From contig OX485809.1 of the NCBI GenBank assembly GCA_950295325.1, forward strand, positions 8,680,001-8,744,000: 64,000 nucleotides of DNA. Reading direction: 5' to 3'. Shown piece after piece: positions 1-11,651 of the stretch; the first letter of the stretch is position 1, and every line of letters starts with the position of its first letter. The DNA is from Polytrichum commune. Taxonomy: Eukaryota > Streptophyta > Polytrichopsida > Polytrichales > Polytrichaceae. Position numbers and translations under genes: made by a program. The notes under the pieces are model-generated. The model was not told the origin of the DNA. It was given only the letters and a program-made list of their open reading frames with translations, and ran no database searches.

Positions 1-505
1 ATATTAAGTGCGCTTTGGATGAGTTTAGAAGGAGTGGAATAATATATTTTGAATTCGTCCGGACTCATTAGAGTGGTGTCATTAGGCATGGTGATTTGGT
101 CTAGTGTGGTTATATTATGTACTAGTAATTTGTATAATAATTTAAGTGAGATGTTGGGATTGAGGTCATGGAGTGTTGGTGCTTCCTGCATCCATGCATT
201 TTCAAGTGGGGATGGGGTTAGTAAGAAGTTATGTAGTGTACTTTTTAGATGGACTCCGGCTTTATGTTTGAGCAGGAATAATGTTCTAGTGATGGGCGAC
301 CTAACACAATGATGGTATTTAATACGAGTGATATCCTTAGAACCCCCATATTTGGCGAGTATGAATTGTAGTAGCCCGGCATATATCTTCCCAATTCGAC
401 CTTTATCGTTGAGGGCGTTTTGTAGTTGTTCTCCTATGCATCTTAAGTAGGCATTTTGTAATGAGAATGCTTCAATTCCGAATAGATTGTGTGGGAGTTG
501 GGTAG
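1..505 (-). mobile_element. LINE (non-LTR retrotransposon) C-terminal fragment, runs off the left edge
   Basis: Read on the minus strand, one frame stays open from about 505 to the window edge, about 165 codons with no stop. The translation holds a stretch reading SIATQLP, then FGIEAFSL and NAYLRCIGEQL. I infer that this is the region downstream of the reverse transcriptase core of a LINE. The frame has no convincing start and is cut by the window edge. At its other end it abuts the Copia remnant, so one may have inserted beside or into the other. The open frame is seen directly; the family assignment is by resemblance only. It may be the same LINE lineage as the RT fragment at 32.9-33.7 kb. 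Confidence 0.5.
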
Positions 506-2045
506 CGATGGATTGTGATCCAACTACTATAGCTGAGGCTTGTAATCAAAATGATTGGCCCATGTGGGAAGTGGCAAAGAGATCTGAACTAGAGTCTTTG
601 ATATCAACGAAGGTGTTTAATCCAGTTGAAACAACGCCAAAAGGGGTTAACCCAGTGGGTTGTAAATAGGCATTTGTAAAAAACAAGACATGTTTTGAAA
701 TGTTTCCGGATACAAGTACAACTAATTGCCCAAGGTTTCATCCAACGTCCAAACATTAATTATAAAGAGACATATTTCCCTATGATGGACTTAATTATGT
801 GCAAATATTTCTTTAGTTTTGTAGACGATAAGAAGTTTGAAACAAAATTGATGGTTGTAGTTATCACAAACTTATATGGCAATTTGGATACTAACATAAA
901 CATGAAGTTCTTTGTGGGGTTGGAATTCCAAAACTCTTAAAAACAACCACAGTGCCCTAAACTTGAAAGGGCATTGTGTGGCCTTAAACATGCCGGTAGT
1001 ATGTGGTACAACTGTCTAGGAGATTTTTTAATAGAACGAGGTTTTAAAAATGATGAGGTTTGTCCATATATCTTTATTAAACGAACTATCACAAAACTAG
1101 TTATTGTGGTTGCATATGTTGATGACCTCAACATCATCGGCACGACTTGCGTCATCTTCGAGATTGTTTCTCAACACAAAGGACAATTTGAGATGAAAGA
1201 TCTTGACGAAACCACCTTTTGTCTTGGCCTACAGGTTGAAAAATTAGTTGTAAGTATTTTTCTAGATCAGAATTTGTATACTCAAAAGCTACTCAATTGT
1301 TTCTCAATGGATGTGGTTTACCCACTAAGTTCCCCGATGGTGGTACGGTCATTGAATCTAAAGAATGATGAGTTTAGACCATGTGATGAGGGGAAAAAGT
1401 ATTTGAGACCAGAAACTCCATACTTGGCAGCAATAGGTGCATTAATGTATTTGGCAAATTGCACCAAGCCTAACATTGCATTTGCCATTAATTTTCTGGC
1501 TAGATTTAATGCTAAGCCAACAAAACAACATTGGAATGGTGCCAAACATCGTATGATACCTCAAGGGCATTAAAGATCTAGAATTATTTTATTAAGTTGG
1601 AGAAGATAGCAACATCAAAGAATATGTGGATTACCTTTTCGATCTACATAAATGAAAATCACAAACATATTATCTTTTCCTTAAACGAGGAGCAACAATG
1701 TCTTGAAAATCAATGAAGTAGAGCCTTGCAAGAACATCCTCAAACCATTTAGAAATCATAGCCCTACGAATGCGTTTGGTTGAGATTGGTGGATGGCTTC
1801 ACCAAAGGTTTTTATGGTTTTTCCCAATGTTCCAAAATCTCCAATAGTGATCTATGAAGATAATGCGGCATGCATTACTCAGATAAAGGCGGGCTACATC
1901 AAAGAAGACCGAATCAAGCACATCTTACCAAAGTTATTTTTCACTTATGAGTTATTGAGATAAGATATTGATATGATGCAATTTAGGTCTTCTAATAACC
2001 TAACAGACTTATTCACTAAATCATTACCAACAACTGGGTTGGCTA
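487..2045 (+). mobile_element. Decayed Ty1/Copia retrotransposon: reverse transcriptase and RNase H
   Basis: Successive frames, broken by stops and frameshifts, follow the Copia pol order. First comes the entry to the RT domain (W..A..SEL.SL, then GVNPVGCK near 640-670). Next is AQGF..RPNINYKETYFPM near 725-785, then LCGLKHAGSMWY near 980. The catalytic YVDD motif at 1115-1126 is intact, in the frame 974-1573. The usual LGLQVE, LMYLANCTKPNIAFA and LARF blocks follow. RNase H residues (YEDNAACI..., then RIKHI and LTDLFTKSLP) are readable from about 1850 to 2035. No gag, integrase, LTR or primer-binding site was found. The element is a 5'-truncated non-functional remnant, about 1.55 kb of a usual 4-5 kb. 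Confidence 0.85.
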
Positions 2046-2108
2046 CGGGGCAACTAGACCACCCGGTGTGGCCATGGTATGAGAGAGGCTCATCCCTATA
2101 CTCTTTAA

Positions 2109-2481
2109 AAGTGGGCTACTACACTAAATATGGCATATAGTGTCACCAATTCTATTTGTCTTGCTCACTACTCATTACAAACCCCTTGTGTAGTGTCACC
2201 AACACTAAATGTAAACTTAACACTATTTGCTATTTCTTGTAAAAACATTTGAGCATTATAGATTTCATAATGTTGTGATTTATTGTCACTAAGAAAACTT
2301 TTCATCCAAATTTCAATCATCCATGACATTCTTTCGATACAAAAATATTAGGATGCATAATTTACCAAGTCTTGTTCCACCAATTGACTTAGATTTCATT
2401 CAAATTTCAATCATCTGTGACAATACAAAATTTGATGTAATAATTAAAATGAGGATTCTTTTGGCATGAAAGGGTTACAGA
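2109..2481 (-). mobile_element. Small TIR element, 'CACTAAATA' family A, reverse copy
   Basis: The stretch opens with ACTACACTAAATATGGCATA followed by GTGTCACC. It shares internal phrases (gacaaatagaattggtgac and the aatttcaatcat motif, reverse-complemented where needed) with copies at 12.8, 45.2 and 61.7 kb. It has no ORF. The far end is blurred because the next element begins there. The family resemblance is seen directly. The transposon class is inferred from the termini only, and no target duplication was resolved. Confidence 0.5.
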
Positions 2482-2976
2482 GCTACTCCATTTCTAGTAT
2501 TTAGTGTCACATGCATAATAAATGTCTCTTACCCTATTTTGAGGCATATACTAGGTTACAAGAATGATCAACAACTTCACCATCAATATCACCTCATGAA
2601 ACTTGGTGTTCAAGTGCACTCCCTAATATCCTAGCATGAGGATGTTCAAGTGTTCATGAAGTGTATCATGATGTAACACAATGGTCTACAAGTTGACTAA
2701 AGTGTACACAAATGACAATTGGCATTAGTATGATCAAGAATATCTTCCCCCTACATACGAAAAATGTAAACACAAGACACTTGCCAATGGTATGCCCCTT
2801 ACATACTAAATTGCAAAACTATCATCTCCAACATCCCAAATGTGAATAATGTTTGGCTTAAAGAAGTTACTAATGTTGACAAGTAGAATCATTGTGACAA
2901 TTAGCAGACGTGACAATAGGAATCTAATTTAGGCCTTCACAAATAGTGTAAGTGACACTAAACACCATAAATGGTG
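2482..2976. mobile_element. Small TIR element, family B (related termini to family A)
   Basis: The ends are imperfect inverted repeats: CTACTCCATTTCTAGTATTT then AGTGTCAC on the left, and GTGACACTAAACACCATAAA then TGGTGTA on the right. The interior matches the reverse complement of the element at 14.02-14.53 kb, including the ggcaagtgtcat phrase. There is no coding capacity. No target duplication is visible. Confidence 0.55.
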
Positions 2977-3336
2977 TACTGGTTATGGCAGAACGCAATT
3001 AGTATTTTGCGTACACACTATAGCTTTCTGACTTATTTCCTAAGTTACTGGTGTATGGTGGAGGCTTTCAGACATGCCAAGATGACACAAACAGGATGAA
3101 TTTGAGGTGTGGAATTTCCAGTTGGACCTCCATGATAAAGCAGATTGTATACTGCATTTGCAGAGTGAATGATACAGCCGCACCAGAAGTTCTTATCAAC
3201 ACAAAGCTTGCCTCAAAAGTTTATCATTAAGATATCACAAGCACATACTATTACGCGCAATTGTTTGTGGAAGTTATAAATAACTACAAAGGATTTTTAG
3301 GCAGACTCGGTGTTGAACACAATTTTACTTTTGATC

Positions 3337-4257
3337 TCAGGACATCATGACTCTTAAACGTTTGAGAGGCCCAGACTGGGACGTCAGGTCATTGACTGCT
3401 TGCAGACACTTTCTGTTTGAGGCTCTCATTCTCAACCCACAGCCTTCCCTCATCACCCGACCTCCACAATATTTGATCAGTATAAGGAATGTGGGCACTT
3501 CCAACCTCGCATACTATTTAGATCTTTGAATCAAATGAGGACTTTTCTCATCCAGTTGACAATTAGGAATCATGCAATTTGTCATTTCAAGTTCCAACAT
3601 CAGAGTTTAATGCACTAGTCATATGAGGTAAATGAAGATTCTCTTTCTCTTTAAGTGATCACACAAGCCATCCCAGTTGATTTAACAATTAAACCTATGA
3701 TGGATGATTCGTTTTGAGCACATAGCCCACTCTCATCATAGCACATGCCTTTTTGGTGTCTAATCTTTTCTACAAACCTTGCCATATACCACTCAAATAA
3801 AGGCTTGCAAGCAAGAGGACTGACCACGTAAGGCCCACATACCTTGGTCACACTTGAAACAGGACTCCAAATCTCTAGGCCCCTGCAATGTGGAAGAGGG
3901 AAAATATGAGCTGCACCTTTGGATATACTGCACCCCAGAATTATAAACATTTGAATTTAATGTTAATGTTGTCTCTACATTTGGAACTTGGCTCACCCAA
4001 GAACACAATGGATAAAAAGAAAATCTACAAACCTCAACTAACATTCATTGCTTAAATCATTTGAAAAACAGAAAAAACTCTTTCACGCCACTAAGCAGCA
4101 GATTTCCATCAGGAGAATTGGATGGCAACGCTTGTTACTCCCTGTAAACTCTTTGATTTATAGCTCCAACTCTTGTCCCCAGTTGGTGGAGCAATTTGGA
4201 AGCTTTCATCTCCACATCCTTAAACATTCCAACAGGCCCTATTGCCCAGGTTCCCAT
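3337..4257 (-). CDS. Unrecognised small spliced gene, about 111 aa, three exons
   Basis: Exons read on the minus strand are 4257-4139, 3882-3843 and 3513-3337. The phases agree: 119 nt leaves two bases of a Glu codon, 40 nt restores phase 0, and 177 nt ends in TGA. The total of 336 nt gives 111 residues. The exon 2 borders are strong (TTGCAG before, AAG then GTATGT after), while the donor of exon 1 (GTAACA) is weak. The ATG lies in a good context and has an in-frame stop just upstream, though further upstream exons cannot be excluded. Exon 1 has an amphipathic stretch (KASKLLHQLGTRVGAINQRV). Exon 3 is Arg/Cys-rich, with CGGRVMREGCGLR and a basic end, GPLKRLRV. I do not recognise the family. 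It lies about 640 bp downstream of the GET1 stop on the same strand. The alternative is chance open frames. Confidence 0.45.
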
Positions 4258-4896
4258 TGCTCGTCTTCAATGAAGATAACAATAAGTGAAGATGAATCAA
4301 ATATAACTCTCAAATTTGATAATTTGGTGGATTTCCACCATCAATTCAAGACATGATGGTGTAGAGTAGGTAACCTCGCATCCACAAGATTGACAATAAT
4401 CTCCATGTCTCGTTTCTCCAAGGATTCTGATGTAAAATGGCAACTCATTTGACGAGTGGAAGATCTTCCTCAAGGAAATTCAAAAAATGCCTGTGCATAT
4501 CATGATTGCAATGCTCTTCATACTCTTTAATGACACTGATTTAAATGTCACTACAATGAACCTACATCTTGACAGACCTCCTACACTACAAGACATGCGT
4601 TCCACACTCTTGAAAGGTTTGAACTGAACAGTCCGGGGACTGGCTCATACATGGTTGATCAATTCAACCTTCATACCTGCCAAAAGAAAAAGTGCAGATA
4701 GTAAAGGTGCAGCAGATGCTAGAGTCCAGTCTCTTGTGTAACAATAAGCCTATGTGAAGTGAGCCTATAGGACTTAAAACCCATTAAACAGAGTTTAGCC
4801 TGTCTACAAATAAATAGCTAACCAAGTTTTGTAACAAGAAATAAATTGGTCACTGACCTGTGCCATTACGGTTTTATAATCCTCATATCAATCTCA
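4258..4896. other. Spacer between GET1 stop and downstream gene; probable 3'UTR
   Basis: No ORF or splice-bounded coding segment was found. The half nearer 4896 is presumably the GET1 3' untranslated region, by position. No repeat or hairpin was noticed. Confidence 0.4.
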
Positions 4897-7800
4897 TCAT
4901 CTTTGCCACACATTGGCGACCAAGTAGCTGGCAACCTGCGTGCTCAAAACTAGCCATGGCATCATGCTTACCTGCACCATCCTCCGATCAAAACATTCCT
5001 ACTTCAAGATTTGACCACATGCTTTTCCTCACAAATGCACCAAGTCTTGAAATAAGAACAATAAGCTTAGATTGTGAAATAATAAATTTCCTTTCATGGA
5101 TGATTTAACTACCAGAACTTTTTGCCATTTCGTCAATCTGCTGCTTTTTGATATAACGACTTCTAGAATTACATGTCTTGTGGAAGGGTAATATATGCAG
5201 ATTCATTCCCATCGGTATTGAGATAGTACTCACATTGAGCAGTATTGGGTCACCTTGTAAAGATCCCCGTTTTGCCAGCATTCCGCCTGTTTAATCAGGT
5301 CAAAGAAGAAAGTGGAAGTCACAAGGAGAGAGCAGAAAACATGGTACAGTCCCAGTTCCAGTGAACTTCATGCTTCACTTGCAAGAAACTTGAGATTACA
5401 TACCATGTCTAAGGATTCCAAGGTGTTCACAAATAGTAATAATAGAACCACAAGATATTGCCATATCATTGTTCTCACTGCCGGAGTGCTTCATTGACAT
5501 TGCCATCAAATTCCAAACGTATACAACATGTACATATTGGATGCCACAACCTGTACAACATTCATGCCAAAACTTCTCATAGGCCCACTAGATCACTTAA
5601 AAGCACTTCGTCACTATGAAATTTGGTTGAGGACTCCTACCAAAGGGCTGCAGCAAAGATGCAGGAACAGAAGCCACTGATGTGTGTCTGAACCATCCTC
5701 CCAGTCCAAGGATAATAATTCCCTATATTGCATCACAAATTGAATACTTCAGCCCTTCGAGGTCCGAGCCAGCCAACTTTAAAAATTAAAAATTAAATAA
5801 ATAAATAAAAAGGTCCAATTCTAAGCTTAGCAATGAAATACCGTCCTTCTAGCACATGCTGAATATAGACCAGACTTGTCATCAAGGATGGGTAGTTCGA
5901 CATATACTTTCCTTTCTCTGATCATGTTACAATAAGTATAGTATTACATGAAATTGCCTGCAAAGACTACACCTATTGACAGTTGATTAAAGAAATACAG
6001 CAGACAAAAGATAGCGATGCACCTTCAGTAGTAGCGATGGAGAAAGTTGTCTAGCAACCCAACTGTAGTCTATACCACTTGATGATTTCACTGCAAGGAA
6101 ATACCAGTCATGCATCATCACCTTACGGCTGATTTACACCTAAGGTCAAGACCAATTTTTCTTGGTGCCTATGCAATGAGATTTCAGCCCAATTAGCCTT
6201 GAGGCTGGTCTCAAGTACTCATTAGAATAGGCCAATCCTCCGATGTCTAATGGCTGTGAAGCCAAACAACGGAGGCCATTACATAAGCCTTCAAGGGAAG
6301 AGAAGAGAGGGAGCCGTTTACATTTCCAATCAATCAAATGACCTAAAAAGCTTCAAAAATAATAATTTTATATTCAGATCTGATATTGGTCCCAAGGCCA
6401 AGAATCAGCCTTCCATGAATGATGCACTCCTTTGCTTGAGCTCAGACCATGTCAGATGATGTCTTTTGTGAATAAAAAACATCTTTTGAAAAAATCAGCT
6501 TCACCCTAGATGTAACATGGTTGGGACCAATTTCAGAAATTGAACCAATGAGAAGCACAGTTTCCAGCCTTATGACACAAAAAATCAGTCTTGGATCCAA
6601 GTGTCAACCAACCCATAATGTCCCCTAAGTTGTGAGTTACTAAGTTCTGCTTGTGTGATGTACATTCAACTGGTTCTATAAGAACTCAATGAAAACTGCT
6701 ACATTCTTCCGAAGCCCTGAATCTTAGGGTACAAGGGTAGTGCATTCATATCTGTCCTCATCCGATCATGCATTATCACCTTAGGTCCCCTAGCTTATGG
6801 AACATTAGCTTGTGTTATGTACATTCAACTGCTTGTATAAGGACTCCTTAAAAACGCCTGCATTCCTTCAAGGCCCTGAAGCTTAGGGTACAAGGGTAGT
6901 ACATTAATGTCTGTGCTCATCCGGTCATGCATCATCACCTTAATGTCCCCTACCTTATGAAACAGGGGAGGCATTGTTTCAGTAATCAATGCTGCCCTTG
7001 TGATGTACATTCAACTACATAGTTCTCTAAGAACTCCATGAAAACTCCTACACAATTCAAAGTCCTGAAGCTTAGGACTATAATGGTAGTACAGTGATAT
7101 CTGAGGTCATACTTGCAAGAGTTAGATTGACACTTACACAGGGCAAGCTCCTTCTCTTTCGCCACGGCAGCACGCCTCAACTTTGAAGACTTGGCAAAGG
7201 TTGCTGGCCTGACAATCATTCGACAATCACTTACAAGAAAGTCCGGAAAATTATTCAATAAAATAAAATAAAAATCTCTAGATGAGCTATGCAAGGCATT
7301 TCATTGCATAAATCAATAAATGCAACTGATAAAAACCAGCTCATAACCGTAACGGGGAACAAGGAACATGCATACATAGAAAGTGCATCAGCGTCCCGAT
7401 ACAATTGCTTGATCTCGTTCACCAGTTCGCTCTCTTTCGCTGACACTCGCTTCTTCTTCTACACATAACCCCCACATCATCACTACTCACACTACATCTG
7501 ATGAAATACTTCACATGATCCCTTCTCTGGCCAAGAGCCATGCACAATATGAGGTTTCAAAAATTCACTGTTCATTCATACAGCAATCGCATCAATCAAA
7601 TTGAATAATTCAATAGCCTTGTGTTTTCCATGGAATTGGTGATAACATAACCCCCACATCATCACTCACACCACACTGAGGGTCTACTTCAACACAATCA
7701 CTTCATTGAACAAGGGCAACAACAAATCTTCATGCCTGGAATCAACATGCGGTTCTACCAAAGAATTGACTCCAGTAAAGAGAATTCAACGGCGGAGAAG

Positions 7801-7941
7801 GAGGCCGGGATAGGGGTAAGTCCTTACAGCAGGGGCAATGAAAGGAGCTAGGAAGCGCAATGCGAGTTGTAGAAGCAGCATGAGCAAAAAGAGCTGCACA
7901 GCCAGTAATCCTCCATTTTCCTTCTCAGCCTCGACTACCAT
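4897..7941 (-). CDS. GET1: GET1/WRB-type tail-anchored protein insertion receptor, seven exons
   Basis: Coding exons on the minus strand are 7941-7828, 7458-7376, 7208-7138, 6090-6023, 5722-5641, 5286-5234 and 4971-4897. All borders are GT-AG, phases agree throughout, and the total is 546 nt or 181 aa plus TGA. Known plant GET1 proteins are about the same length. In that family GET1 pairs with GET2/CAML at the ER membrane and receives tail-anchored proteins from the GET3 ATPase. The layout fits. A first membrane helix lies at about residues 12-36. A charged cytosolic coiled coil at about 39-90 contains ESELVNEIKQL and then TFAKSSKLRR..VAKEKELAL. A second helix lies at about 101-123, followed by SVPASLLQPFGGML. 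A third helix lies near 160-179, containing MMPWLVLSTQV. The start is the first ATG before the hydrophobic segment. The residue 91-112 stretch (exon 4) is poorly conserved against the plant proteins I remember, but its phases fit on both sides. Confidence 0.9.
6655..7060. repeat. Three imperfect tandem repeats inside GET1 intron 3
   Basis: Units begin near 6655, 6813 and 7000, at the phrase gtgatgtacattcaact, and share the order 'ctcaatgaaaac', 'ccctgaa(t/g)cttagggtac' and 'catgcat(c/t)atcacctta'. Unit length is about 160-190 bp with clear divergence. They explain much of the 1047-bp length of intron 3 (6091-7137). A further stray match (catgcatcatcacctta) sits at about 6113. Confidence 0.7.
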
Positions 7942-8383
7942 CTTCAAGGATGAATCTCCTCGCCCTGGCTCGACCTCCTTCTATACAACGACAACTAACC
8001 TAATTGTAGGTTGACGATGAGGAACAGCCTTATGATTGATTGAAAAGCTTCTGAAGCATCATAACATACTAAGTGCTTTACAGTCCTTCCGAGAAGATGT
8101 TGAACACTACTTAAACAAGGCCGACTTCAATTGGGAACCGAAATTCAACTGCGTAGCTCGAAACTTGCGCAAAAAAATTCAATTCCTAAGTCACTGCGAG
8201 GTCTGTCTGAAAAGGTCACGGTTGTAGGGTTTGGGTGTCTTGGGAGAGACGAAGTTTCCGTCCACGTTCCCTAAGTTCCCACACGGGAACGGGTCCATCG
8301 TGGAGTCACGCCCGCCAGCACCACATAGAAGAGTCTAATAGTGTGGGCCACATTATTATCATTCCATACCCCACACTAACTTA
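7942..8383 (-). promoter_or_regulatory. GET1 5' leader and proximal upstream region
   Basis: This is the stretch between the GET1 start codon and the MITE at 8384. It is upstream of the gene on the minus strand and must hold the transcription start. I could not identify a clear TATA box. The short open frame 8036-8227 on the plus strand has no support as a gene. Confidence 0.45.
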
Positions 8384-8888
8384 TGCCCCCTCCCCACTTG
8401 ACATTAGCTAAGCCTAAAAGTGGGTTCTTAAAAATGAGTGTTCACACCATCGACATTATCTAGTGCCGAGCCTAGTTGGCAAATGATGTGGCATGGCTTA
8501 AAAGTGGAGGTTTAAAACTACCGACCCTCCCATCAGTACCTAGACATGAGGCAAGAATGTAGGACCTCTAAAAGTGTTGCCTCCCGCTCTTGTGATTGGT
8601 TGCTTTTAGTCTTAGCTATGAGGGCACGAGGAGCTTCATTAACAAAAACCGATGGTAAGTATTAAGGCATTTGGAGATGGGACAAAATCTATCCAACATT
8701 CATTGGTTGGTAGATAAAACAATGAACACGTGTGAAAGCTACTTAACTAAAACCTACTTGGAAATCTCCGGAGCAAGTTCTTGTAGGTGCATTGGGATAG
8801 CCGGACGTGTCCGCTATAACCGAGGGAGCTTTACCCGGGTTTTAGGGAACTCTTTGGTTATTTGCTAATGTCAAGTGGGGAGGGGGCA
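8384..8888. mobile_element. PIF/Harbinger (Tourist-like) MITE, 505 bp, TTA target duplication
   Basis: The ends are a perfect inverted repeat of about 25 bp beginning TGCCCCCTCCCCACTTGACA. They are flanked by TTA at 8381-8383 and 8889-8891. A 3-bp TTA duplication with long GC-rich TIRs is typical of PIF/Harbinger derivatives. No transposase is encoded. The interior is shared with copies at 11121-11651 and 40839-41357. It sits about 440 bp upstream of the GET1 start codon. Confidence 0.88.
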
Positions 8889-9029
8889 TTAGTGTAAACT
8901 ATTGCAGCATGCTAGGTAAATTAATTGTCCAATATGCATTCACAACCGAAAGCAGCCTACGGGTGAAGAGACTCTTCATTTGCGCTTGCTTTCCCATGTA
9001 GCTATCATTCTTATTCTATTCTTATATGC

Positions 9030-9620
9030 AACATTCAATGTTCCAATCCGGAAGTTTTCCATGTAAGTTGAACATTTGTACCTGATTGCCACATAAAGTA
9101 GGGTACAATCCTAAGATTAGTCAATATCTAACGATAAAGACATTACAACTCTCAAGCTATGTACATAGTTAAAGAAGATCAAACACATGGGAGACATCCA
9201 GTCCTTGTTTTTCAATCAACATTCTCTAAGGGTCATTTTAAAAAGAGAAATCTCATATGTTTGATCTTCTTCAACTATATAATACACTACCTAATATGGG
9301 CGTGTGCCATCTTAGCCCATTGCACCTATGCATGTGAACAAATTGTGGTCACATCATTTTAATGAGGTCCTCATGTGGTCAACCACCCCCCCCCCAACAC
9401 ACACACACACAAAGAAAAGAAAAAGAAACCAAATTAATGAGTCAATGGTCTCAACATCCATGCATGTCCTACGTTGTATAGCATATAACTTGAGAGTAGT
9501 GTTGTTTTTAAATTTTGATGTTTGCCAATCTCAATAGTGGGCCCTACTTTATGTGGCAATCAAGAACAAGTGTTCAATTTACAAGGTTGACCTCCTTTGG
9601 AGCATCGAATATTGAATATT
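9030..9620. repeat. Large imperfect foldback, about 590 bp
   Basis: The left arm, about 9030-9155, includes gattgccacataaagtaggg and ctctcaagctatgta. It pairs with the right arm, about 9480-9620, which reads ccctactttatgtggcaatc and acttgagagt in the reverse sense. The intervening loop includes the CA-rich microsatellite and a C-run at about 9383-9430. This looks like an old foldback or MITE. No terminal duplication was resolved. The rest of 8889-10476 shows no gene. Confidence 0.6.
9383..9430. repeat. Poly-C / (CA)n / purine-rich simple repeat
   Basis: A run of ten C is followed by a (CA)n tract and an AAAGAAAAG-rich tract. It lies in the loop of the foldback described above. Confidence 0.9.
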
Positions 9621-11120
9621 GGAATAAAGGAGCATCAATTCGAAATATCACTTGCTTATATGAGAAAATATGATTTAGGATTTCTCTTGGTCATGACTAT
9701 GGACTAAGGGCTCTAACCATGAGAAATCCACATCTCTTTTTGGAAGTCTTGGTCACACGATATAATGTAAAGTTGACTTAGATCATATGAGAAGGAGCTC
9801 CATAACTTTTATAATGTCTACGTGGAAGCTCCTATTAAAATAAAGTAAAAGATCTCAATTCTTGTGTGTCCCCTAGTGCAGTGTTAATCAATTATTCATG
9901 ATGTACGTTGGTACCCAGTCCGACAAAAAAACTCTCCCAAAAGGAGATGCCAAATAACGATGGAAAATATAACCACGTTATATTGAAAATATTTAACTTA
10001 TCCTTTCTCAATTGCTTTTTTTTTTTTGCAAAATTGCCACTTTTCCCAAGAATATGTGGATGTTTGTGGGTAATGAAGTTGTAGCATAAGATGCAGACGA
10101 GGAGCTCATATTGCAATCAAATACATTCAATCTCATCTCCAAACTATATAGGTTAACGGCCAATTGCAAGGCTATGTCGAACTTGGTTAAAATCTTCCTT
10201 TTAACTACACATAGATAGTGAACTAGATTGAAAATTTGTCCAACCAAGAGAAGTTGCAAAATCAAACAATCTACCATTTCTTGCAACATATTTTAGTAAG
10301 CTTTTCCAAGACATGTAGGAAGTTCAATGAAGAAAATGTGTTATTAAGAAAAATTTCACCCTTTATAAATAAATTTGGGGTTAAAGTACTTTTCCATGAG
10401 GGTCATTTACAAATACATAGAAAGAGGCTACCAGGGCTCCCTTGCCCTACATCTCAAGTTTGTCATTATCCCACATCTCGGGGGGTGCACTGTACTAAAC
10501 ATGTACGAGTATACGTGAGTGCACATGAGGTGTATTGATTTGGACCTTGCCATATTACGTATACATATGGTATACATGTTATAATTTATAGTTATGTACA
10601 TATATGAAAGGCCTTTAAAAAGTATACAATAATTGTACTTGTATGGTAGTGTTACTATACTACATATCATAAGTTTTCATATTGGATGAAATTAGGATTA
10701 ACTAGGATTAACGAATTTTGTTAGCAACCTTATAGGGTAGTATGAACCATGTACAAGGTATCAAGGTAATATCGGGGAAAGAGGCAGTATTAGGGTTCTG
10801 AAATGATTCGTTCAGCTCAAAGTAACAAGGACCCTTTTCCCCTCCCATCCCTAGGTTTTTGTTTTCTCTTTTTGTTGGGCGCCGAAGGTTTTTGTTTTCT
10901 CTTCTGGCATAGCCTGCTTCTTTTGCCGACAACTGCTTTACTTTTCCTTCTTTCACCTGTTGCTTCCAGTGCTTCTCGGCGTCCCTGCTGCCGTGGGAAT
11001 CACCGAAAGTCCTGACATTGTCATGGCCTCGTTCTGAAATTCCCTCTCTATCAAATGCAAAGTTTGTTGTGGCTTATGTAATGGTAGGGGAGTCTAGAAT
11101 TTTAAAAAATACACTTGTTA

Positions 11121-11651
11121 TGGGGCATTCCCACTTGACATTAGTTAGAAGTAGTTTTAGTCTAAAAGCGGTTTTAGTTATCTAGGGTTCACACATACGG
11201 CTCTTTTTAGTGCCGAGCCTAGGTGGCAAATGATGTGGCATGGCTTAAAAGTGGAGGTTTTAAGCCTCAACCACCGACCCTCCCATCGGTACCTAAACAT
11301 GAGGCAAGAATATAGGAACTTTAAAAGTGTTGCCTCCCACCCTTGTGATTGGTTGCTTTTTAGTCTTAGCTATGAGGGCACGAGGAGCTTCATTAACAAA
11401 AACCGATGGCAAGATAGGTGAGTAGTAAGGCATTTGGGGATGGGACAAAAACTACCCAACATTCATTGCTTGGTAGATAAAACCATGAACATGTGTGAAA
11501 GCTACTTAACTAAAACCTACTTGAAAATCTCCGGAGCAAGTTCTTGTAGGTGCATTGGGATAGTCGGATGCCTCCGCTATAACCGAGGGAGCTTTACCCG
11601 GTTCTTAGGAAATACTTTGGGTCTTAACTAAAGTCAGGTGGGAATGCCCCA
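11121..11651. mobile_element. PIF/Harbinger-type MITE, 531 bp, nested in the TIR element
   Basis: TIRs begin TGGGGCATTCCCACTTGACA on the left and TGGGGCATTCCCACCTGACT on the right, reading inward. TTA flanks both sides (11118-11120 and 11652-11654). The second copy of the host element has the uninterrupted phrase cacttgttagtcaattgaa, reverse-complemented near 44270-44290. Insertion at TTA with duplication is therefore shown directly. It belongs to the same family as 8384-8888. Confidence 0.93.

Noticed and set aside
6480-6600. Alternative location for the fourth GET1 exon
   Set aside because: Frames there do not fit the phase left by exon 3. The 6090-6023 segment fits on both sides.
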